From: Anaerolineae bacterium | GTDB taxonomy: Bacteria; Chloroflexota; Anaerolineae; Anaerolineales; UBA11858 | Assembly (NCBI GenBank): GCA_003694235.1 | Contig: RFKO01000172.1 | Span: 1-6,655 of the forward strand | DNA: 6,655 nt | Direction: 5' to 3' | In this document: positions 1 to 4,792 of the stretch, in pieces | How positions within the stretch are numbered: the first letter of the stretch is position 1 | How the letters are laid out: every line of letters starts with the position of its first letter | Made by a program: the position numbers and the translations under genes | The notes under the pieces: model-generated | What the model was told of the DNA's origin: nothing | Database searches by the model: none | Seen by the model: the letters and a program-made list of their open reading frames with translations, nothing else

Positions 1-278
1 CGCGCGACGGCGATGCGGTCACCGGGGCGCAGGTCGGCGAGCGGGGTCCAGCCGTGGAGTTGACGGAAGGGGTGATTGGCCGTGGCTTTGATTCGCAACC
101 CGCTGCGAGTGGTCAACTCGTACACCGGCTTGACGCCGTTGGGGATGAATTCGGCGACCGGAAGTTGCGCCATGCCCCAGTCTCGCAGCCCCACCGTGCG
201 GCGCAGAGAGGCGGCCTCGGCAATGGACAGGTACGCGCCGCTTTCGGCGTCCACCACGCGCGTGTCGCCCGTCAGGCA
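1..278 (-). mobile_element. Intein (Hint domain) in dCTP deaminase, N-terminal 92 residues
   Basis: An intein is an in-frame protein-splicing element. Its first residue is Cys108 of the precursor (codon 278-276), opening block [10 protein letters not shown]. Block B follows about 60 residues later: [18 protein letters not shown], with the T-x-x-H pair (Thr66 and His69 of the intein), then the usual [13 protein letters not shown] strand. None of this occurs in normal Dcd. The insertion falls between Lys107 and the Ser expected from GKSTYAR, which would give Ser as the +1 splicing nucleophile. The C-terminal blocks (F, and G ending in His-Asn) and any homing endonuclease are outside the window, so full intein versus mini-intein cannot be decided. 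A split intein is also not excluded. Confidence 0.9.
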
Positions 279-599
279 CTTTCCCACGCAGAGCGTGAGC
301 ACCCCGCGCGGGATGCGAAAATACTCCACCGTGCGCGCCAGGGCGAAGGAGTTGGGGGGGATAACGCACACGTCTCCCTTGAAGTCCACCATGCTCTTGG
401 GATCGAAGTTCTTGGGATCCACCACTGCCGAGAAGACGTTGGTGAAAATCTTGAATTCGTCCGCCACGCGGATATCGTAGCCGTAGGACGAGACGCCGTA
501 GGAAATCACCCCCTCGCGCACCTGGCTCTCGATGAAGGGTTCGATCATGCCATGCTCGCGCGCCATTTTGCGAATCCAGTGATCGGGTTTCAATCCCAT
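1..599 (-). CDS. dcd: dCTP deaminase, N-terminal part, interrupted by an intein (runs off the left edge)
   Basis: dCTP deaminase converts dCTP to dUTP in the cytoplasm, feeding dUMP and thymidylate synthesis. The visible 199 residues begin [21 protein letters not shown]. They include the family segments [18 protein letters not shown] (residues 37-54), [18 protein letters not shown] (77-94) and [12 protein letters not shown] (96-107), close to the version I remember from proteobacterial Dcd. In uninterrupted homologues the next residues are STYARCG, which hold the active-site Ser and Arg. Here residue 108 instead starts a Hint/intein domain (C-L-T-G-D-T), so bases 279-599 encode the N-extein and 1-278 the intein. 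The ATG at 599-597 follows a perfect AAGGAGG seven bases upstream. The gene lies 25 bases after the selenoprotein stop and is probably co-transcribed with it. The rest of the intein and the C-extein, with the catalytic Glu, lie beyond base 1. The family call is firm; whether splicing works cannot be judged from this half. Confidence 0.93.
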   Translation of the reverse strand, partial: MGLKPDHWIRKMAREHGMIEPFIESQVREGVISYGVSSYGYDIRVADEFKIFTNVFSAVVDPKNFDPKSMVDFKGDVCVIPPNSFALARTVEYFRIPRGVLTLCVGKCLTGDTRVVDAESGAYLSIAEAASLRRTVGLRDWGMAQLPVAEFIPNGVKPVYELTTRSGLRIKATANHPFRQLHGWTPLADLRPGDRIAVA

Positions 600-606
600 C
601 TTTTAT

Positions 607-613
607 CCTCCTT
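607..613 (-). promoter_or_regulatory. Ribosome binding site of dcd
   Basis: On the minus strand this reads AAGGAGG, a full anti-16S match. It sits seven bases before the ATG at 599 and fixes the dcd start. It lies in the 25-base gap after the upstream gene, so dcd can initiate independently within the operon. Confidence 0.85.
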
Positions 614-624
614 GCGGCGATTGC

Positions 625-1920
625 TCAGTGTTCTTCAATCGTAATCGTGATAATCTGGTCGCCGGGGGGCAGGTCGCCGCCCTGAGCGGGGTCGCGCGGC
701 GTCAGGGCGTTGAGCACATCCATGCCCTCGAGCACCTCGCCAAAAATCGTGTATCCGCCGTTCAGGTGTTCCGCCGGCCCGTAGGTGATGAAAAACTGGC
801 TGCCGTTGGTATCCGGCCCGGCATTGGCCATCGCCAGCAAGCCGGCCCGGTCGAACGTCAGGTTTTCGGAGACCTCATTGGCAAAGGCATATCCCGGCCC
901 ACCCAGGCCAGTGCCGCTGGGATCGCCAGCCTGCGCCATGAACCCCGGAATGACCCGATGGAAGGTAACGCCATCGTACCATCCCTGACGCGCCAGAAAG
1001 ACAAAGTTGTTCACTGCCAGAGGAGCGACATCAGGGAAGAGTTCCACCACAATGTTGCCCTTCTCCGTCTGGATGGTGGCGGTGTACCCTTTAAGCGGGT
1101 CAATCACCTCGGGGGGGCACTGGTCGAACTGGCGCTCGGAGAGGTTGATCAGCGCCAGAATGGTGCCCACCACCGAGACATCCAACGCTCCGTTGTAGGG
1201 GTTGTTGTTCAAAACGATGAACGGCGTCCCCGGCAGGCCGATCTCCTGCCCCTTCTCCCAGGCCTGCTGCGCTTTGGCAACGATAGGCTCACTGGTCAGA
1301 TCGGCCTCGAATTGGGCCGCATCCAACCCCAGGGCTTCTGCCTGATCCACCAGCCAGGCGGTGAAATCCGACGGATCAAGCCCGGCCCATTCGGACTGCT
1401 TCTCGAACAACAAGTCGTGCATCTGCCAGAACTGCCCCTGCGCCGCCGCGGCTTCGCTGGCCTGGGTCGCCAGCAACGCTTTATCATGAATGGAAGCCAG
1501 CGGGAAATGCCGGTAAACCACCCGTACATCCTCGGGAAAAGCCTCACGGATTTGCGCCAACACGGGCGCCATCTGCGCGCAGTACGGTCATTGAAAATCG
1601 CCGTATTCGACAATAGTCAGGGCGGCAGTGTCCGGGCCATCCACCCAATCTTCAGCGGTGACGGCGAACAGAGCCTCGAATTCCGACGGCGCTTCCGGCA
1701 AGGCGCTGACCAGCGTGCATTCGCTGACAAAACCGCTGCTGCCCGTCTCTTTCGGTTCTTGTTCAGCGGTAGGGGAGGCCTGCGCTGCCATCGGGGTTGA
1801 CGCCTGCGTCGAGACAGCAGAGGGTTGGGGGGTGGACGGCGGCTCGGTGGTGTCCGTTGGGCCTGCGACACACGCCGTCAACGCCAGGGCCAGAACGGTG
1901 AAAACAAGAAACTGTCGCAT
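625..1920 (-). CDS. Lipoprotein selenoprotein: DsbA-like thioredoxin fold (U-P-Y-C) fused to cyclophilin peptidyl-prolyl isomerase
   Basis: A predicted 431-residue envelope foldase read through one in-frame UGA (residue 111). Residues 1-17 are a lipoprotein signal with lipobox LTA-C17. Residues 18-65 are a Pro/Ser/Thr/Gln-rich tether. A DsbA-like (Thioredoxin_4 type) domain spans about 90-260, with TIVEYGDFQ-U111-PYC114-AQMAP, then RVVYRHFPL and the cis-proline loop GLPGTPF (Pro233). A cyclophilin domain spans about 276-431, with FHRVIPGFMAQAGDP (320-334) and ANAGPDTNGSQFFI (365-378); the CypA Trp121 position is His, as is usual in bacteria. The inferred role is thiol-disulfide exchange plus prolyl isomerisation outside the membrane. 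Cys68 and Cys268 are further cysteines. GGAG eight bases before the ATG at 1920 supports the start. The internal ATG at 1572 has no ribosome binding site and would lose the redox motif. Alternatives are a nonsense mutation or a sequencing error. The gene starts 26 bases after the peptidase stop. Confidence 0.82.
1545..1577 (-). promoter_or_regulatory. Candidate bacterial SECIS hairpin downstream of the UGA
   Basis: In the mRNA, GCGCC (1569-1565) pairs with GGCGC (1558-1554) around a six-base loop, CGUGUU (1564-1559). Below a G/AA internal loop, GAU (1573-1571) pairs with AUC (1551-1549). After one A/C mismatch, CGC (1577-1575) pairs with GUG (1547-1545), including one G-U pair. The loop begins 23 nt after the UGA and has G at its second position followed by U. 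From memory, the bacterial SECIS rule is an apical loop about 16-37 nt after UGA with a G in its first two bases. GC-rich coding sequence also forms hairpins by chance, so this supports rather than proves recoding. Confidence 0.65.
1588..1590 (-). other. In-frame UGA, predicted selenocysteine codon (Sec111)
   Basis: The minus strand reads GGC GAT TTT CAA TGA CCG TAC TGC. The TGA occupies the first position of the C-P-Y-C redox motif, where DsbA-like relatives have Cys, and the second Cys (114) is intact. The frame stays open for 315 codons beyond it, with conserved thioredoxin-fold and cyclophilin motifs. UGA still ends other genes here (625-627, 4693-4695, 6653-6655), so a genome-wide reassignment is not the explanation. 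Confidence 0.8.
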
Positions 1921-1928
1921 GGTTCACA

Positions 1929-1932
1929 CTCC
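1929..1932 (-). promoter_or_regulatory. Ribosome binding site of the selenoprotein gene
   Basis: GGAG on the minus strand (within TGGAGTG) lies eight bases upstream of the ATG at 1920, in the 26-base gap after the peptidase stop. It supports initiation at 1920 and hence a precursor with a complete lipoprotein signal. Confidence 0.7.
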
Positions 1933-1946
1933 AGAAAACTGAGCAA

Positions 1947-3212
1947 TTAAGGCCGGTCGGCGGCGCGCAGCACCTGCTCGGCCGACCACATCCATGAAAT
2001 CCGATTCAAGAACTCCGCCAGCGAGGGGCTGGCCGCACGCAACCGACGCACCGCATCGCCCAGCGGGTCTTCCGACGCGCCGGCCGCGCCGCCGGGGGTA
2101 TCGGCGTAGGCGCCATGAAAGGCGAAATACGCCTGATTCAGTTTACGCAGCCGATAGCCGTTTTCCCAGAACACCAGGCGGCGGGCTTCCATATAAGCCT
2201 CGGCTTCCTCAACCTTCCCCTGCGCCAGCAGTTCATCCACCCGCAGGCGGGTTTTGTGCATCTCGGCGCGGAAGTCGAAGGGCGGCGGCTGCGTTGCCTC
2301 GGAGGCAGAGGGAGAGACCTTCGGCGGGGGGGCGGGAGAGGGCATCCGCTCCGGATAAAAGCGCCTCAGATAAGCATCGCGGATTTCTTTCCCGGCAAGA
2401 CTGGCCACCGTCTCGTTGATGATGCGCATCTCCGGGCTGCTTTCGTACAGCATCCCCAGAGGACGCAGGGTGAGGAAATTGTGCACCCATTCGTGCGCCA
2501 CCACCTCCACCAGCCAGTTGAGATCGGTGGATTGAATGACCATGGTGGGATACACGCCCACGCCACCGACATTGACCACCAGCGAAGAGACGTTCAGGGC
2601 ACGATCCACCTGCGCTTCCAGCGCCTCGCGCTGGTCGGCAGTCAGCCCGGCGACCAGCGAGATGTTGAAATCCTGCCGAATCACCTCGCGCGGGGAGACG
2701 ATCAGCGCGGTGGGCAGAGGCGTCACGTGATACAACACCGGAGGGACGGGCAAACCGCCGAGCGTCAAACCCATTTCCGCTGCCACGGTGGTCAACTGAT
2801 CCTGCAAAATGCTCTCCACCAGCGGCGCGAGAAAGCGCTGCTGGGAGAGCAGTTCATCCAGCTCGCGGCGCGCGGCCTGCGAAGCGCCTAGCGGATCATC
2901 CACCTCCGGCGAGGCGTAAATGGCCTCGATTTCGGCCTCCAGTTCCTGCGTGCGCCTGACCAGATCGAGGTACTGCAGCACCAGGTTGTGCGCCTCCCGC
3001 GAGGGCAAATACTGCGCCGGAGCAGCTGCCGTTTGGGCGGCCTTGAGCATCAGCGCATCCAGCATCCAGCCGGCATAGTTGAACTCCAGTGGACGGGTGA
3101 ACGCCCGCAAACGACCGGCGCGGTCGGCCAGATCGGCGTGAGAGCGCTGTAAAACCAGCATCAGCGCCAGCAGAAAAAGGAGCGTCCGCAAGCGGCGGAA
3201 CCACCGTTCCAT
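1947..3212 (-). CDS. Membrane-anchored or secreted HExxH zinc metallopeptidase (family not recognised)
   Basis: 421 residues. The basic N-terminus (MERWFRRLRT) and hydrophobic residues 11-21 form a signal peptide or membrane anchor; SHA at 24-26 is a possible cleavage site. Helical, charged sequence with coiled-coil character covers about 72-125. The catalytic signature VVAHEWVHNF places H240-E241-x-x-H244, with NETVASLAGKEI following and Glu267 as the likely third zinc ligand (gluzincin-like, HExxH then ExxA 22 residues on). A Pro/Ser-rich hinge (291-311) leads to a helical C-terminal region containing LNQAYFAFHGAYADTP (358-373), whose His/Tyr residues may contribute to the active site. The substrate is unknown. 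I recall similar uncharacterised proteins from Chloroflexota but cannot name a family. It is first in the leftward operon. No Shine-Dalgarno precedes the ATG, and the inferred promoter lies almost on top of it, suggesting a leaderless start. Peptidase activity is inferred from the motif only. Confidence 0.8.
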   Translation of the reverse strand: MERWFRRLRTLLFLLALMLVLQRSHADLADRAGRLRAFTRPLEFNYAGWMLDALMLKAAQTAAAPAQYLPSREAHNLVLQYLDLVRRTQELEAEIEAIYASPEVDDPLGASQAARRELDELLSQQRFLAPLVESILQDQLTTVAAEMGLTLGGLPVPPVLYHVTPLPTALIVSPREVIRQDFNISLVAGLTADQREALEAQVDRALNVSSLVVNVGGVGVYPTMVIQSTDLNWLVEVVAHEWVHNFLTLRPLGMLYESSPEMRIINETVASLAGKEIRDAYLRRFYPERMPSPAPPPKVSPSASEATQPPPFDFRAEMHKTRLRVDELLAQGKVEEAEAYMEARRLVFWENGYRLRKLNQAYFAFHGAYADTPGGAAGASEDPLGDAVRRLRAASPSLAEFLNRISWMWSAEQVLRAADRP

Positions 3213-3221
3213 ATGGGCGAG

Positions 3222-3253
3222 ATTGTATCACGCTCCAACGCAGCACATATCAA
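3222..3253 (-). promoter_or_regulatory. Candidate promoter of the leftward operon
   Basis: On the minus strand an extended -10, TGA-TACAAT (3230-3222), lies downstream of TTGATA (3253-3248). The spacer is 20 bases to TACAAT, or 17 to the overlapping TGATAC. Transcription would start around 3213-3215, only 1-3 bases before the ATG at 3212. Position and motif were judged by eye. Confidence 0.5.
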
Positions 3254-3257
3254 GTTA

Positions 3258-3266
3258 TGGTATGAT
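3258..3266 (+). promoter_or_regulatory. Candidate extended -10 promoter of the UMF1 transporter gene
   Basis: TGG-TATGAT is an extended -10 with no good -35 at the expected distance. The start would be near 3273, giving a leader of about 49 bases that contains the ribosome binding site. It overlaps the upstream edge of the divergent minus-strand promoter, so the two transcription units may compete or be co-regulated. Confidence 0.45.
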
Positions 3267-3304
3267 AACCCCACTTTTCATTCGCTGTTTCCAATAACAA
3301 CCCA

Positions 3305-3314
3305 GAGGAAAGGA
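3305..3314 (+). promoter_or_regulatory. Ribosome binding site of the UMF1 transporter gene
   Basis: GAGGAAAGGA holds two overlapping Shine-Dalgarno candidates. AGGA at 3311-3314 ends seven bases before the ATG at 3322, which supports that start. Confidence 0.65.
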
Positions 3315-3321
3315 AATCGCC

Positions 3322-4695
3322 ATGAACTCATCCGAACTCTCATCCCCTCCCATAAACGACAAGCGGGAAATCTTTGGCTGGGCGATGTATGACTGGGCCA
3401 ACTCGGCCTTCAGCACCACGGTTGGCACGGTCTTCCTCGGCCCGTACCTGGCCTCGCTGGCCGCCACGGCCGCCGAAGCCTACAACGACGGCATGGCCCG
3501 CTTCTTCGGCATCCCGGTCGCTCCGGATTCGTTCGTCCCCTATGCCGTCTCTTTCTCGGTCGGCATGCAGGTCATCTTCCTGCCCATCCTGGGGGCGCTC
3601 GCCGACTACTCTCACCGCCGCAAGCAATTGCTGCAACTGGTCGCCACCATCGGCGCGCTGGCGACCATCGCCCTGTTCTTCGTCACCCAGCCGGTGTGGT
3701 GGCTGGGCGGCGTGCTGTTCGTGATCGCCAACCTGGCATTCGGCGCGGCGGTGGTGTTCTACAACGCCTACCTGCCCGATATCGCCAGCGAAGACCAGCG
3801 TGACCGGGTTTCATCCTACGGTTGGGCGCTGGGCTACCTGGGCGGCGGTCTGCTCCTGCTGCTCAACCTGATCTTCTTCCAGTTGCGCGAAAAGCTGGGG
3901 GTACCCACCGATCTGGCAGTGCGCATCAACCTGGCCTCCGCGGGCGTATGGTGGATGGGCTTTTCCTTCATCACCTGGGCGCGCCTGCGCTCGCGACATC
4001 CCACACGGCAGCTGCCCGCGGGCGAAAACTATTTCACCATCAGCTTCAAGCAACTGGCGCACACGCTCAAAGAGATCAGAAACTTCCCCGAAACCCTCAA
4101 GTTCCTGCTGGCTTACTTCCTGTACAATGACGGCATCCAGACGGTGATCGCGGTCTCGGCCACCTTCGCCGCCGCGCCGCTGGCCCGCGGCGGGCTGGAG
4201 ATAGACCAGGGGACGCTCACCATGGTCATCCTGATGATCCAGTTCGTGGCCTTCGGCGGCGCGCTGTTCTGGGGCAAACTGGCCAACTGGGTGGGCGCCA
4301 AGCGCGCCATCATCATCAGCCTGGTGATCTGGGCCGGCGTGGTCACCTACGCCTACGGCGGCATGAAGGGCGAGACCCGCGTGCTGGAGTTCTGGATTCT
4401 GGGCGCCTTCATCGCCATCGTGATGGGCGGCAGCCAGGCGATCAGCCGCAGTCTGTTTGCCCAGATGATCCCCGACGGGCAGGAAGCCGAATACTATTCT
4501 TTCTATGAGGTCAGCGAGCGCGGCACATCCTGGATTGGGCCCTTCCTGTTCGGGTTGATGAACCAGATGTTCGGCAGCCTGCGCCCGGCCATCCTTTCAC
4601 TGATCTTCTTCTTCTTCATGGGGCTGATCATCCTGCCCTTCGTCAATGTGAAGAAGGCCATCGCCGATGTCAAAGCCTATGCCCCTCAAGGCTGA
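3322..4695 (+). CDS. UMF1-family (Atg22-like) MFS transporter
   Basis: A 457-residue integral membrane carrier of the major facilitator superfamily. The N-terminal signature EIFGWAMYDWANSAFSTTV (16-34) and the C-terminal SLFAQMIPDGQEAEYYSFYE (377-396), followed by SERGTSWIGPFLFGL, are hallmarks of the UMF1/Atg22-like group. The MFS loop 2-3 pattern appears as GALADYSHRRKQ (91-102). About twelve hydrophobic segments can be drawn; clear ones are near 76-94, 105-121, 127-149, 168-187, 205-220, 301-318, 329-346, 355-370, 404-416 and 423-441. Length is normal for the family. Yeast Atg22 exports vacuolar amino acids, but bacterial substrates are mostly undefined, so none is assigned. The gene has its own promoter and ribosome binding site and ends at a strong terminator, so it appears monocistronic. 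The TGA stop shows that UGA terminates normally in this genome. Confidence 0.93.
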   Translation: MNSSELSSPPINDKREIFGWAMYDWANSAFSTTVGTVFLGPYLASLAATAAEAYNDGMARFFGIPVAPDSFVPYAVSFSVGMQVIFLPILGALADYSHRRKQLLQLVATIGALATIALFFVTQPVWWLGGVLFVIANLAFGAAVVFYNAYLPDIASEDQRDRVSSYGWALGYLGGGLLLLLNLIFFQLREKLGVPTDLAVRINLASAGVWWMGFSFITWARLRSRHPTRQLPAGENYFTISFKQLAHTLKEIRNFPETLKFLLAYFLYNDGIQTVIAVSATFAAAPLARGGLEIDQGTLTMVILMIQFVAFGGALFWGKLANWVGAKRAIIISLVIWAGVVTYAYGGMKGETRVLEFWILGAFIAIVMGGSQAISRSLFAQMIPDGQEAEYYSFYEVSERGTSWIGPFLFGLMNQMFGSLRPAILSLIFFFFMGLIILPFVNVKKAIADVKAYAPQG

Positions 4696-4718
4696 GCGCG
4701 TCGCAGGCTGACCCATTT

Positions 4719-4753
4719 CAACGCGGAGGCTTCTCCTCCGCGTTGTTTTTTTT
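4719..4753 (+). terminator. Rho-independent terminator after the UMF1 transporter gene
   Basis: A perfect 11-bp stem, CAACGCGGAGG (4719-4729) with CCTCCGCGTTG (4735-4745), encloses the five-base loop CTTCT and is followed by eight T residues (4746-4753). It lies 23 bases after the stop codon. There is no matching A tract on the left, so it acts mainly on rightward transcription. Confidence 0.95.
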
Positions 4754-4771
4754 CTGCCCCCGTTGAGCCTC

Positions 4772-4780
4772 TGGTAAAAT
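4772..4780 (+). promoter_or_regulatory. Candidate extended -10 promoter of the VanW-family gene
   Basis: TGG-TAAAAT lies between the terminator and the gene, with only a weak -35 region (TTCTGC at 4752-4757, 17 bases upstream). Transcription would start near 4786-4788, about 5-7 bases before the ATG. That fits the absence of any Shine-Dalgarno there. Confidence 0.5.
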
Positions 4781-4792
4781 CGCGCAGACACG

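Noticed and set aside
353..360. Run of G (351-360 region) as a possible frameshift slippery site in dcd
   Set aside because: It encodes the conserved Pro-Pro of IPPNSFALA and the frame is continuous on both sides, so there is nothing to explain.
54..644. A 196-residue open frame on the plus strand over dcd
   Set aside because: No motif and biased composition. The opposite strand encodes unmistakable Dcd and intein sequence with a perfect ribosome binding site.
625..1572. Separate cyclophilin gene starting at the ATG at 1572
   Set aside because: No ribosome binding site precedes this ATG, and the start would cut the thioredoxin fold just after its second cysteine. The upstream ORF is in the same frame and supplies the missing strand and signal peptide.
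1588..1590. UGA read as Trp or Gly by a variant genetic code
   Set aside because: UGA terminates the UMF1 and VanW genes and this gene itself, Trp is encoded by TGG throughout, and the position calls for a redox Cys/Sec.
628..1800. A 390-residue open frame on the plus strand
   Set aside because: It lies opposite the DsbA-cyclophilin gene, is rich in Arg/Gly/His/Gln as GC-rich antisense frames are, and shows no recognisable motif. It is a shadow of the real gene.
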